Assembly: GCA_022448315.1 (NCBI GenBank)
Contig: JAKVCA010000020.1
Location: forward strand, 131,107-183,978
Reading direction: 5' to 3'
Length of the DNA stretch: 52,872 nucleotides
DNA from: Pirellulaceae bacterium
Lineage (GTDB): Bacteria; Planctomycetota; Planctomycetia; Pirellulales; Pirellulaceae
The notes under the pieces: model-generated
What the model saw: only the letters and a program-made list of their open reading frames with translations
What the model was told of the DNA's origin: nothing
Database searches by the model: none
Made by a program: the position numbers and the translations under genes
Shown: piece after piece, positions 25,607 to 34,899 of the stretch
How positions within the stretch are numbered: the first letter of the stretch is position 1
Layout: each line of letters begins with the position of its first letter

Positions 25607-28426
25607 TCAGCTTGCCACGGGCTGTTTTTTTTCAGCCAAAGCTCGATCCCAGATCTCCTGCTGTTCGAGCTTATGCGTCTTTTTTGAACCCGTCGACGGG
25701 CTGGCCGATTCTTCACGAGTGATCGGAATCAATGGCCAGCGATCAAATAGCTTGTCGCCGAAGTTCACTTTCATGAACTGCCAGGCCCCCATATTGGCCG
25801 GTTCTTCCTGAACCCAATAGACCGGATGCCCATCGGGAAGGGGCGCGAGGGCCGCTTTGATTTCTTCGACGGGCAGAGGATAGAGCTGCTCCACCCGAAT
25901 GACGGCAACGTCGTCCCGTTGCTGCTCGTCCCTCAACTTGATCAATTCAATCGCGATCTTGCCTGTTGCAAGGATCACGCGTTCGGGCTGATTTCCGCCC
26001 AGCAACCCCTCGTCTGGAATCACCCTGTGAAATTTGCCGTCGGACAACTCTTCGAGTGCAGACATCGCCGCCGGTTCACGAAGCATGCTTTTCGGAGTGA
26101 GCACAATGAGTGGCTTTCGCCAATTGCGCCGCACCTGTCTTCTCAGAACGTGAAAGTATTGTGCCGCCGAGGTGGGATTCACGACCTGAATATTGTGCTC
26201 AGCGCTCAACATGAGAAATCGCTCGACTCGGGCGCTACAATGCTCGGGTCCCGCGCCTTCAAAACCGTGGGGCAGAAGCATGGTGATTCCACTAAGGCGG
26301 TGCCACTTATCTTCCGCACTGGTAATGAACTGATCCACAATCACCTGAGCAACATTCCAGAAGTCTCCGAATTGTGCCTCCCAGAGCACCAGACCCTCAG
26401 GACAATCGAGACTATAGCCGTACTCAAACCCCAGAACGCCCGCTTCGGACAGTGGACTGTTGATGATTTCGACGACCGCTTGATCATCGGAAAGATTGGA
26501 CAAGGTATGGTGGCGACAGCCATTTTCAATGTCATGCAAGATTGCGTGTCTTTGGGAGAATGTCCCTCGACCGCAGTCCTGCCCACTCAATCTCACTCGA
26601 TGACCATCGACCGATAGTGAGGCGAAGGCCGCAAGTTCCGCCGTTGCCCAGTCGATGGGCCGTTTGCCTTCGCCCATCTCGCGGCGCTGCGAGAACAACC
26701 GCCCAAGCTTTTTGTTCAAGTGGAAATCTTCAGGAACGGTCGCGAGTTGGTCGATCAGGAAGGAAAGTTTCCCGATGGGGACCCCCGTCTCAGATTCCTC
26801 CTTCGGTTCCGGGCCTCCTTCATACCCCCGCCAGTAGCCAGCCATCGTTTGCGTGTCCGGCGTGTAGGGATCATTTTGGGCAGCATCAAACTCACTTTGC
26901 AGTTCCGCTTTTCGACGCTCTGCAATCGCGACAGCTTCTTCCTCGGTAATTCCCTCCATTTTATGGAGACGTTCGAGATAACTATCACGAACCGTCGGCT
27001 TGTTATCGATGGTTTGATACATCAACGGTTGAGTGAAGCGGGGTTCGTCACTTTCGTTATGACCGAGACGCCGGTAGCAATACATGTCGATGACGACATC
27101 TCGCCGGAACTCATTGCGAAACTCCATTGCAAGCTGAATGACCTGTGCCACGCTCTCAGGATCTTCCCCATTGACGTGGAAAATCGGAATCTGGAGCATT
27201 TTAGCGACGTCTGAAGCGTAGGTGGTTGAACGCCCCTCGTTTGCAATCGTCGTGAAGCCAATCTGGTTATTGACGATAACGTGCAACGCACCGCCAACCG
27301 AATAGCCCCCAAGTTCGCTGAGGTTCAATGTCTCTTGAACGACTCCCTCACCCGCAAATGCGGCATCTCCATGAATCAGAATGGGCATCACCTGTCGGCG
27401 TTCCGTATCCAGAATACGATCCTGCTTCGATCGAGCACGACCAACGGCCACAGGGTTGACGAATTCGAGGTGGCTGGGATTGAAGCAGAGGGAAAGGTGA
27501 ACGTTTTTGCCAGCGCCAGTGGTCCAATCGGTGCTGTAACCCATGTGATACAGCACGTCACCCCCGCCCCGGTGCTCCTCAGGATTAGGGTCGTCAAAGC
27601 CCCAGAAGATATTCTGAGCCCGTCGCCCGAGGATGTTGGCCAAGACGTTGAGACGACCCCGATGGGCCATACCAATGACGACCTCACGAATCCCCTCGTT
27701 ACCCGCCTCTTCCAATGCGAGATCCAGCAAGGGGATCAGACTTTCGGCCCCTTCGAGTGAAAAGGTCTTGGCACCGACGAACTTTCGACGAACGAACTCC
27801 TCAAAGATCACGGCATCCGTGAGACGGGTCAAAATTCTGACTTGGGTCTCTCGAGACAATTCCAGTCGGTTCTCCGTCCCTTCCATTCGCTTCTGAAGCC
27901 AATCCCGAACATCGTAATCGTCGATGTGCATGAATTGCGCGCCGATGTATCGGCAATAGGTGTTGCGCATCTGTTGCACAATCTCACCCAGAGGTCGGAC
28001 GTTTTCTCCATCGATCGTCCGAGTCGAAAAAAGCTTGTCCATGTCGCTGGGAAGCAAACCGTAAGACTCGGGAATCAACTCGCGTTGCTCTGGCCGAGGC
28101 AAACCGAGAGGATCAATGCGAGCCGCCATGTGTCCGCGTACTCGGAAACCTCGTATCAGCTGATCCACACGATCCTGAAGTTGAGCGAGCGACATGGGCG
28201 AACCCGTTTGACTCGTCACCGCCGAGGCGGTATTCCCGGCACCACCCACCGCGGCGGAAGTCTGGCTGGCCCCCGCCTCGAAACCGGAACCCACCGAACT
28301 TGAATTTCCTACAGGGGCGTCTGGAAACGACGAGAAGTAGGTCCGCCATTCGACGGGAACGGAGGATGGATCCTGAAGAAACTGCTCGTAGAGAGCGTCG
28401 ACGTAATCACGACTCGATAAATTCAT
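25607..28426 (-). CDS. sucA: 2-oxoglutarate dehydrogenase E1 component
   Basis: This thiamine diphosphate enzyme decarboxylates 2-oxoglutarate in the TCA cycle. The protein has 939 residues from ATG 28426. The N-terminal YVDALYEQFLQDPSSV segment (the E1o E2-binding region), KTFSLEGAESLIPLLD, the ThDP site GMAHRGRLNVLAN and HGDAAFAGEGVVQETLNLS, the Mg site around VNNQIGFTT, the MYCYRRLGHNESDEP segment and the C-terminal LTPKSMLREP are clear. The open frame extends a further 48 codons to 28570, but that stretch is not family-like, so I use 28426. The gene order sucA-sucB-lpdA, all on one strand, is an intact oxoglutarate dehydrogenase operon. No succinyl-CoA synthetase genes are adjacent. Confidence 0.95.
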   Translation of the reverse strand: MNLSSRDYVDALYEQFLQDPSSVPVEWRTYFSSFPDAPVGNSSSVGSGFEAGASQTSAAVGGAGNTASAVTSQTGSPMSLAQLQDRVDQLIRGFRVRGHMAARIDPLGLPRPEQRELIPESYGLLPSDMDKLFSTRTIDGENVRPLGEIVQQMRNTYCRYIGAQFMHIDDYDVRDWLQKRMEGTENRLELSRETQVRILTRLTDAVIFEEFVRRKFVGAKTFSLEGAESLIPLLDLALEEAGNEGIREVVIGMAHRGRLNVLANILGRRAQNIFWGFDDPNPEEHRGGGDVLYHMGYSTDWTTGAGKNVHLSLCFNPSHLEFVNPVAVGRARSKQDRILDTERRQVMPILIHGDAAFAGEGVVQETLNLSELGGYSVGGALHVIVNNQIGFTTIANEGRSTTYASDVAKMLQIPIFHVNGEDPESVAQVIQLAMEFRNEFRRDVVIDMYCYRRLGHNESDEPRFTQPLMYQTIDNKPTVRDSYLERLHKMEGITEEEAVAIAERRKAELQSEFDAAQNDPYTPDTQTMAGYWRGYEGGPEPKEESETGVPIGKLSFLIDQLATVPEDFHLNKKLGRLFSQRREMGEGKRPIDWATAELAAFASLSVDGHRVRLSGQDCGRGTFSQRHAILHDIENGCRHHTLSNLSDDQAVVEIINSPLSEAGVLGFEYGYSLDCPEGLVLWEAQFGDFWNVAQVIVDQFITSAEDKWHRLSGITMLLPHGFEGAGPEHCSARVERFLMLSAEHNIQVVNPTSAAQYFHVLRRQVRRNWRKPLIVLTPKSMLREPAAMSALEELSDGKFHRVIPDEGLLGGNQPERVILATGKIAIELIKLRDEQQRDDVAVIRVEQLYPLPVEEIKAALAPLPDGHPVYWVQEEPANMGAWQFMKVNFGDKLFDRWPLIPITREESASPSTGSKKTHKLEQQEIWDRALAEKKQPVAS

Positions 28427-28788
28427 TCCAACTACAGCGACGTTCGTTGCTCGTGCAACTTCCGCCCTACTGTCCAAGTTGCAGTTGTGATTGATTTGAT
28501 ACGCCCCAGAGCCTTCTCTGAGGTCGCTCGACCTTGCCCCCATTTTGGCTGGCAAGGTCCTCTTTGGCAAACCTCATGTGGAGCTCGGGGCACCGGTAAA
28601 TTGCCCATTTGCGATCTTAAACCAATTCTAACGGTTTGCCGGGAGATTGAAGAGTCCGGTTCAAGCACAATTCACTAGAAAAACCCGACGTTTTTTCAGC
28701 AGAGAAACGTGTCTGAAGCTCGAAGCCGTTTCCGTAGCGACCGCGACCCCATCCGCAATCCCGAATCAACGCCTGCCTGAGTGCGAAT
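28427..28788. other. Upstream region of sucA
   Basis: The gap between sucA and the end of the TPR gene must carry the promoter for the oxoglutarate dehydrogenase operon; I could not place it. I see no gene. Confidence 0.4.
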
Positions 28789-29343
28789 TCAAAATTCGAA
28801 AGGAGCTCGACGGGCCAATTCGTCCAACATGGATTCGAACCCGGGCTCGCCGCGAAGGGGAAAAAAGTGCTGATCCTCGTCGACATGATCAAAGTCGGTA
28901 TAACCCTCGTCGAGCAGCTGTCTGAACGTTCCGATCGCCGCCTCTTTCTTCCCCTGCAGGCCTTGGCAACAAGCGAGGTTATAGAGGCTGAGCCTTCGAT
29001 TACGGCTGAACCTCAGCGCATAATTCCAAATTTCTTCGGACTGCTCATATTGCCCCTGAATCAGGTAGCCCAGTCCTAACCATAGCCAAACCACCTCATC
29101 ATCTTCTCTCCAGACCAACATCCCGCTGCATAGCTCGACGACGTCATCCCAACGATTCTCTTCCACGGCGGCCGCGGCCTCCACGCGAGCGCCCTGATAA
29201 CGACGCGCATCCCAGCCTTGAGAATTCGGAGTCCCCCCGGCATTCGACGCCTCATCGCGACTTGCAAAAGGGTTCCAATAGGTGGCGGAGAGCAGGATCG
29301 CAGCCACCACGAAAACCCAGAGCCCGTTTTTGATTACTGCCAT
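28789..29343 (-). CDS. Membrane-anchored TPR-repeat protein
   Basis: The protein has 184 residues. A single hydrophobic helix at residues 6-22 (LWVFVVAAILLSATYW) can act as anchor or uncleaved signal. Helical repeats follow that match the TPR pattern, including EVVWLWLGLGYLIQGQYEQSEEIW and RRLSLYNLACCQGLQGKKEAAI; the last segment (FRQLLDEGYTDFDHVDEDQHFFPLRGEPGFESML) has the ending commonly seen in TPR proteins. ATG 29343 is favoured over upstream starts because GGGAG lies eight bases before it. TPRs mediate protein-protein contacts; the partner is unknown. The gene is divergent from the nucleoside phosphorylase gene. Confidence 0.8.
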   Translation of the reverse strand: MAVIKNGLWVFVVAAILLSATYWNPFASRDEASNAGGTPNSQGWDARRYQGARVEAAAAVEENRWDDVVELCSGMLVWREDDEVVWLWLGLGYLIQGQYEQSEEIWNYALRFSRNRRLSLYNLACCQGLQGKKEAAIGTFRQLLDEGYTDFDHVDEDQHFFPLRGEPGFESMLDELARRAPFEF

Positions 29344-29714
29344 GGGCCGTGCTCCCATGCTGCGTGACCGAGACACATCATGATCCAGGCAACTTTCCTC
29401 CGCAAAATGATTTTATTGTTGAATGTCAGCAGTTTCGTCGATCCAAGATACCAAAATCCATTTCCATGCCCATCGTTGCCGGAAAACTCATCGACAGACA
29501 ACCCGGCTGCATGGTGTTCATCGACGATACGCGTCCCGGGTCGAGAACGTCGGAATCCAGCTTCGATTCGGTCCGTCGACGCACATCCGACCGAAAATGG
29601 ATTAAAACAAAGGCCGGGGGATTAAGACGCTCGAGCCTTTACTTCGAAGAGTCGCGCCCCACCGGGATGCTTGAGACACCCCATGGCGAAACCTTTACCG
29701 AGCACGACGGCCCG
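29344..29714. other. Divergent intergenic region before the nucleoside phosphorylase gene
   Basis: The phosphorylase frame is open back to 29349, but the extra 122 residues have no family character (mixed composition, no repeats or signal), so I treat this as leader DNA. I see no RNA gene or strong promoter. Confidence 0.45.
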
Positions 29715-31010
29715 ATGAATATTGCTCAACTGATTACGCGGAAAAGGAATGGTGGAACACTCACAAAATCTCAGATTGACGGATTAATTGAGGGATACAC
29801 ACGCGGAGAAATCCCCGATTACCAACTCTCGGCACTCGCCATGGCCATTTACTTTCAGGGGCTGACCCATGAGGAAACCCTGTTTTTAACGAAAGCGAAG
29901 GCGGAATCGGGCAATACTCTCCAGTGGAACAGAGAAGATCGTCCGATCATCGACAAGCACTCTACCGGGGGCATTGGGGACAAAACTTCCTTGGTCCTTG
30001 TCCCTCTTCTGGCATGTTTTGACGTCGGAGTGCCGAAACTTTCCGGCCGGGGTTTGGGGACGACAGGTGGAACACTTGACAAACTGGAATCGATCCCCGG
30101 GTTCAAGGTGAATTATTCCATCAAAGACCTGCAACGGCTCGTACGCACGGTGGGTTGCGCGATCGTCTCGGCAAGTCATGAACTGGCGCCAGCCGACAAA
30201 AAGCTCTACGCCCTGAGAGATGTCACCGGTACGGTCGATATCATCCCGCTGATCACCGCGAGTATCCTCAGCAAAAAGATGGCAGAGGGACTCGATGCTC
30301 TAGTCCTTGATGTGAAAGCAGGACAGGGGGCGTTGATGAAAAACGCCGAAGAGGCCCGCACCCTTGCCCAATCACTTGTTGAGGTTGCGAAAGATCTCGA
30401 AACCCCCTGTCGGGCGGTCATCAGTGACATGAATGCACCGTTGGGAGCCATGGTGGGTAATGCCTGCGAGGTTCGAGAAGCCATGGATTTGCTTCAACAC
30501 AACCACACCGGTCCATTACGCGACCTGGTTTTGGAACTTGGAGGGGAATTGCTCGTTTCCGCTTCGTTGTTCCCGGACATCCGCAGTGCGACCCATGCTC
30601 TGGCCGAGAATTTGAGTTCTGGCAAGGCCTTCGAGAAGTTCGGCGAAATGGTGCGAGCCCAAGAAGGCATTTGGCCAGTGGATTTACCCTTGGCGAAGAA
30701 GTTTCCACTCACCGCCAAAAGTGAGGGTTGGGTCACCTCCATCGACGGACGAATTCTCGGGCAACTTTGTGTTGACCTGGGTGGAGGCCGAAAAACTACC
30801 CAAGACGTCATTGATCATGGAGTGGGGGTGGAGATCCTTGTCCGTCCAGGAGACCGGGTCGCACGCGACGAAACTTGGGCTCACGTCTTTGCAAGGAGTG
30901 AACCCTCGCCTGAACGACGTGGCAACTTCGACCGGGCACTCCGTCTAGCCGACAAGTCGCCGCTTCCATCCTCCATTGTCATTGACCGCGTTTATCCGTC
31001 AGTGGATTGA
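29715..31010 (+). CDS. deoA: Pyrimidine-nucleoside (thymidine) phosphorylase
   Basis: The enzyme splits thymidine or other pyrimidine nucleosides with phosphate during salvage. Residues 1-65 form the family alpha domain (IAQLITRKRNGGTLTKSQID). The phosphate site DKHSTGGIGDKTS (about 80-92), the signature SGRGLGTTGGTLDKLES (about 108-124), the SASHELAPADKKLYALRDV segment and KAGQGALMKN are present. The protein has 431 residues from ATG 29715, the length usual for the family. DeoA and Pdp cannot be separated by eye, so the symbol is the more common one. The next gene, a NUDIX hydrolase, starts 79 bp downstream. Confidence 0.9.
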   Translation: MNIAQLITRKRNGGTLTKSQIDGLIEGYTRGEIPDYQLSALAMAIYFQGLTHEETLFLTKAKAESGNTLQWNREDRPIIDKHSTGGIGDKTSLVLVPLLACFDVGVPKLSGRGLGTTGGTLDKLESIPGFKVNYSIKDLQRLVRTVGCAIVSASHELAPADKKLYALRDVTGTVDIIPLITASILSKKMAEGLDALVLDVKAGQGALMKNAEEARTLAQSLVEVAKDLETPCRAVISDMNAPLGAMVGNACEVREAMDLLQHNHTGPLRDLVLELGGELLVSASLFPDIRSATHALAENLSSGKAFEKFGEMVRAQEGIWPVDLPLAKKFPLTAKSEGWVTSIDGRILGQLCVDLGGGRKTTQDVIDHGVGVEILVRPGDRVARDETWAHVFARSEPSPERRGNFDRALRLADKSPLPSSIVIDRVYPSVD

Positions 31011-31089
31011 CGCGACGGGTGTTCAGAGACAGACTCCGAAGACCAAGCCGTTTCCGACTCACTCTCATTCATCTCATTCGGTCATTCCC

Positions 31090-31563
31090 ATGCCTGATAT
31101 CGGTACCCCGCCTCGCCCTCCAACAACGTCTCGCGACCCCAAAAACACGCGAGTCGGAGTCATCGGTGTGATTCAGCGTGGCTCACAGTTCCTCGCGATA
31201 CGACGCGGTGCTCAGGTTCGCAAGCCTGGGAAGATCTGCTTTCCGGGCGGGACCTTGATTGCGGGTGAAAAAGAATCGGAAACCGTGGTTCGAGAACTCA
31301 GAGAGGAACTGGGGGTTCAGGTTCGCCCAATTACGCGAATTCACCGAAGCGAAACCGCTTGGGGTACCCAACTGTTCTGGTGGAGTTGCCAACTTGAGTC
31401 GCGGCCGACATTCACACTTCACCCCGTTGAAGTTGCCGAGATTCGGTGGGCAACATTAGAAGAGCTCCTCGCCCATCCCGACCTGCTGGAAAGCAATCAC
31501 TCATTCCTCGAGCGATTCCGGGGAGGAGATTTAATACCAGATGGACCCCCATTGGGCGATTGA
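31090..31563 (+). CDS. NUDIX hydrolase
   Basis: The protein has 157 residues. The NUDIX box is complete: G-TLIAG-E-KESETVV-RELREELGV (about 54-76), fitting the GX5EX7REUXEEXGU pattern, with GKICFPGGTLIAGEKE before it. The family hydrolyses nucleoside diphosphates linked to another group; the substrate is not predictable. I chose ATG 31090; TTG 30976 is open upstream but overlaps the phosphorylase gene and adds a Thr/Ser/Pro-rich stretch. The last 67 bp overlap the 3' end of the convergent gene at 31497-32672. Confidence 0.85.
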   Translation: MPDIGTPPRPPTTSRDPKNTRVGVIGVIQRGSQFLAIRRGAQVRKPGKICFPGGTLIAGEKESETVVRELREELGVQVRPITRIHRSETAWGTQLFWWSCQLESRPTFTLHPVEVAEIRWATLEELLAHPDLLESNHSFLERFRGGDLIPDGPPLGD

Positions 31564-32672
31564 AGTCGTTCCGGAATCGATTTCACCTCCGAATCGGTCG
31601 CGGTCTCTGCGGGTCCATCGTCGGTTTGCTCACCTACGAAACGATGAAAGATTTCAGGGTCGTACGGGCTTGTCTCATCGACCTCCGATTGTTGCGGCGA
31701 GCCCTCCGCTCCCTGCTGTAAACCCACTCTGCGAATCCCGCTGGAATCGGCCTGGCGATTTCCCTTGACGTGTTCGCTTCGATACTCGGCCCATACGTTC
31801 AACGCGTTGGTCCCAATCGAGTCCGACTCCCATACAGGTTTACGCATGCCTCCATGGACCGATTGAGCGATCTGTTTCAGATTCTCCGTACCAATTTTAT
31901 CAATCCAGCGTTTCATCATGGCATAATTGGCTTGGCTCATTTTTCGTGTAGGTGCCGCACCGAGTTCTTGCCTCTCAAAGACGAATCCCGTTGGCCCCTG
32001 CGCCCCGTGACAGAGGGCTTGGCTGCAGCCCATCAGCAAGTGAGGCTGCACTTCACGCACAAACATCGAGAAATCATCGTCGTTGACGCTCCCCCATGGG
32101 TCATCCGGATTCCCCCTTATCTCGGCTTGATACTCGGCAGCGAGAACTTCGGAATCAGGGCCAGAATTCTGCCATGGCGTCCGTTCGGGCGTTTCGGAAT
32201 CCACCAACGCCCGCTCGGACTCGAGACGCGCTTGTTTCCGTGCCGCAGACAACCGAATCTCAAGGCGATTCCACACCTCAATCGGGACGCCATCCTGCTT
32301 CAACCAGGCGACTTCGTTTTGAGCTTCCGACAATAATTGGTGACGTAAACAAAATTCAATGATCTCGACTCGCTCCTCCATTTGATCGCGTTGGGTCCGC
32401 TGCTGCATTTGGGCATAAAGGTGCTGAAGCGAGTTTCCAAGTAGGTCAATATCTCGAAAGGTCAACTTTAAAGAAGCGCCGGAGTCAAATCGGAGAATCC
32501 AGTTATCAAGACTTTGCCGCAATGTCCCCTGCAAGACCCGGCCGTTACGGAGCAAGACGTACTGTCGATCGTCATCGAATTCTTGGGCAGCTGCATTGAC
32601 GAGACCCGCAAGCCCAAGAAAGCAGATTAAGGCCCATGGAGGGAAACGGCATTGGTCGGGGAAAGGTCTCAT
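31497..32672 (-). CDS. Secreted protein with a CX4CH motif, unknown function
   Basis: The protein has 391 residues. Residues 13-30 form a signal peptide (ALICFLGLAGLVNAAAQ). Residues 37-75 have the VLLRNGRVLQGTL and FDSGASLKLTFRDI segments of a small beta domain. A helical part follows, and then GCSQALCHGAQ near 215-225, where Cys216, Cys221 and His222 form a CX4CH motif. In planctomycetes, similar C-x4-C-H-G-x-x-G motifs occur in large DUF1549/DUF1553-type proteins (from memory). The C-terminus is rich in Pro, Ser and Glu. Haem binding is possible but unproven. The 3' end overlaps the NUDIX gene by 67 bp. Confidence 0.75.
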   Translation of the reverse strand: MRPFPDQCRFPPWALICFLGLAGLVNAAAQEFDDDRQYVLLRNGRVLQGTLRQSLDNWILRFDSGASLKLTFRDIDLLGNSLQHLYAQMQQRTQRDQMEERVEIIEFCLRHQLLSEAQNEVAWLKQDGVPIEVWNRLEIRLSAARKQARLESERALVDSETPERTPWQNSGPDSEVLAAEYQAEIRGNPDDPWGSVNDDDFSMFVREVQPHLLMGCSQALCHGAQGPTGFVFERQELGAAPTRKMSQANYAMMKRWIDKIGTENLKQIAQSVHGGMRKPVWESDSIGTNALNVWAEYRSEHVKGNRQADSSGIRRVGLQQGAEGSPQQSEVDETSPYDPEIFHRFVGEQTDDGPAETATDSEVKSIPERLQSPNGGPSGIKSPPRNRSRNE

Positions 32673-32909
32673 GACGGTCGGGACGATAGCAGGTGCGTAT
32701 TCCAGCCGTCAAGGCAGATTGCAATGCATCACAGAATCACCAATCCCCCTAAAGTCCCAAAGCGTATTTTTTAGCGGACGCGTTGTGCGATTGGAGGGAA
32801 CCTCGAGCAGAACATTCTGAACCGACCGGTGTTATGATTGGAAGTGTCTTTTGAAATGCAGTTTGAACGCTGTCTCAAACCGATGAATGACCTTTGCTGA
32901 CCTGACTTC

Positions 32910-33860
32910 ATGCCCGAAGAACTTCCCGCTGTTATCGCCGATGGCCCGTTGGACGATACGGTCCTTGAATTCATGGCCGGCCAAGTAAGTCTGGTGCCCT
33001 GGGACACGCTCGATACAGGGCTGACCTTGCAAATCGAAGGACTCTATACCTATGGACACCCGCGTGTGGATTCGGCATTACTGGACCGTTTCCCCAAGCT
33101 GAGAATCATCTCGAACTACGGAGTGGGAGTCGACCATATCGATTTGCGGGCGGCGGAGGAGCGGGGCATCCCCGTAGGCAATACACCCGACATTCTGAAT
33201 GGCGCGACCGCAGACCAGGCAATGACTCTCGTTTTAGCGACCGGTCGTCGGCTGATTGAGGGTGATGGGTACGCGAGAAGCCCCGACTTTACCGCCTATG
33301 ATCCTGGCCACATGTTGGGGCGTGAAATTCACGGGGCAACGATAGGCATTATTGGATTGGGCCGCATTGGTCAGGAAATTGCCAAACGGGCGCATGGCTT
33401 TGGGATGACAATCCTCTATCACAATCGTCGCCCACGAGCCGACGCACAGTCCCTTTGGGGAGCGGTTTGGCGCACACTTCCTGACCTGCTTGAGCACGCC
33501 GACTATGTTGTTCTGAGCTGCCCACTCACACCTGAAACCCACCATTTGATCGACGAAAAGGCCTTGAGGCTCATGAAGCCAACCGCCACACTCGTCAACG
33601 TCGCTCGTGGAGGCGTTGTGGATACCGACGCTCTCACGACGGCCCTAAAAGAGGGTTGGATACAGTCTGCTGGACTCGACGTGACGGAGCCGGAACCCTT
33701 GCCGAGAAATCACGAACTCTTGAATTTCAAAAACGTGGTGCTCGCTCCCCATCTGGGAAGTGCCACGGTCCAGACGCGTCGAGCCATGGCCCAATTATCC
33801 GTCTCCAACCTTCTGCATGGCCTGGCAGGACAACCGTTGATCCGGCAAGTACGGTATTGA
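32910..33860 (+). CDS. D-isomer-specific 2-hydroxyacid dehydrogenase (glyoxylate/hydroxypyruvate reductase type)
   Basis: The protein has 316 residues and an ATG start at 32910. The nucleotide-binding domain carries ATIGIIGLGRIGQEIA (about 144-159), preceded by the catalytic-domain segment SNYGVGVDHIDLRAAEERG. The catalytic residues Arg (in NVARGGVVD), Glu (in TEPEP) and His (in APHLGSAT) are present. These enzymes reduce a 2-oxo acid with NAD(P)H; glycerate, glyoxylate or hydroxypyruvate substrates are typical but are not shown here. The gene stands alone, convergent with the adaptor operon. Confidence 0.88.
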   Translation: MPEELPAVIADGPLDDTVLEFMAGQVSLVPWDTLDTGLTLQIEGLYTYGHPRVDSALLDRFPKLRIISNYGVGVDHIDLRAAEERGIPVGNTPDILNGATADQAMTLVLATGRRLIEGDGYARSPDFTAYDPGHMLGREIHGATIGIIGLGRIGQEIAKRAHGFGMTILYHNRRPRADAQSLWGAVWRTLPDLLEHADYVVLSCPLTPETHHLIDEKALRLMKPTATLVNVARGGVVDTDALTTALKEGWIQSAGLDVTEPEPLPRNHELLNFKNVVLAPHLGSATVQTRRAMAQLSVSNLLHGLAGQPLIRQVRY

Positions 33861-33898
33861 TCGTCAGGCATGGCCACTTCGCACCTTGGCGGAGCGGG

Positions 33899-34894
33899 TC
33901 AATCAATCTTTTCGGGGTGAATCCGAAGAGTCACGTCGGCCCCCGGATGCAGAACCCAGTGGCCAGCTGCTATTTGGTTGTCCACCTCGGCACGAACCTG
34001 AATCATCTTGCTCGCCGTCTCACGCAAACCCGTATAGATGATCTTTCCTGTAAAGCTCACCTTCTCCCCGCGTGCCCGCTCGTACTGAACCGTCACTCGG
34101 CGAGAATGGACATCCTCTCGGTTATATCGATCCGACGGCAGCTGGGCCTCGACCCTCAGTCGATCCATCCTCACCAGACGCATGACGGGATCACCCGCTT
34201 TAACCCATTCCCCCTCACGCCGGTAAATGGCCTGCACATTGGCCATGGTTTTCGAGACCACCTGGTAACGCTGAATCTCCTGCTCGGTTTCCTGCAACTC
34301 CAACTCGGTCACCTCAAGTTTCTTCATCGCCAACTGCTTTTGTTTGCGACGATTTTGAAGTCGCAATTCGGCCTGACGTTTCTGCAACTCCGCCTGTTCC
34401 AGCTCGAAAACACTTACCGCATCTTGCTGACGCAACTGTTCCGCACGGAGAAATTCCTTGCTTGCGAGTTCCAAAGCAGCTTCCGCTTCGAGAATGGCTG
34501 ACTCATCATCAGCCTCCAATTGCGCCGCATGAAGTCTTGCTTCTGCGAGAGCCTTGGCCGTCCGTGCTTGCTGATCATTGACCTGAGCGAGGACGGTTTC
34601 CTCGGCCACCAATGCATTTTCAGAAACATGAACCGTCTCAAGTTGCCCAGTGACCGGCGCTGGAACTTCAATTTCCCGGAGCGGAAAAACGACACCCGAA
34701 AGTACAATATCGCGAGCAGAGGCCTCCAGAGTTTTCGAATCGTTGGGCGACTGCGCATGGCCAATTGAAGCGATCCACAAGACAGTGACGAAAGCGACTC
34801 CCAGCTGTTTCCACTTGCGACCCCAAGGCAAACGTGAAGAGCGAAGCTTCGGAAATTCAGGGGGCTCGGGCATGAGGTTCTCTCTCGTCTTCAT
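33899..34894 (-). CDS. HlyD-family periplasmic adaptor (membrane fusion protein)
   Basis: The protein has 331 residues. Residues 31-48 are a membrane or signal segment (GVAFVTVLWIASIGHAQ). Then come a barrel-sandwich half (VVFPLREIEVPAPVTGQLE), a long coiled-coil hairpin (Glu/Leu/Arg/Gln-rich, about 105-220), a second barrel-sandwich half (QAIYRREGEWVKAGDP), and a beta-barrel (RLVRMDRLRVEAQLPSDRY). I chose ATG 34894, five bases after the TGA of the upstream gene at 34900-34902, which suggests translational coupling. No ABC, RND or MFS transporter and no outer-membrane partner is encoded beside it. Confidence 0.87.
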   Translation of the reverse strand: MKTRENLMPEPPEFPKLRSSRLPWGRKWKQLGVAFVTVLWIASIGHAQSPNDSKTLEASARDIVLSGVVFPLREIEVPAPVTGQLETVHVSENALVAEETVLAQVNDQQARTAKALAEARLHAAQLEADDESAILEAEAALELASKEFLRAEQLRQQDAVSVFELEQAELQKRQAELRLQNRRKQKQLAMKKLEVTELELQETEQEIQRYQVVSKTMANVQAIYRREGEWVKAGDPVMRLVRMDRLRVEAQLPSDRYNREDVHSRRVTVQYERARGEKVSFTGKIIYTGLRETASKMIQVRAEVDNQIAAGHWVLHPGADVTLRIHPEKID

Positions 34895-34899
34895 TCGAC

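Noticed and set aside
28810-28840. Sequence on the minus strand resembling a tRNA T-arm (GGTTCGAATCC)
   Set aside because: It lies inside the TPR gene and encodes its C-terminal PGFESM stretch; no acceptor or anticodon arm surrounds it.
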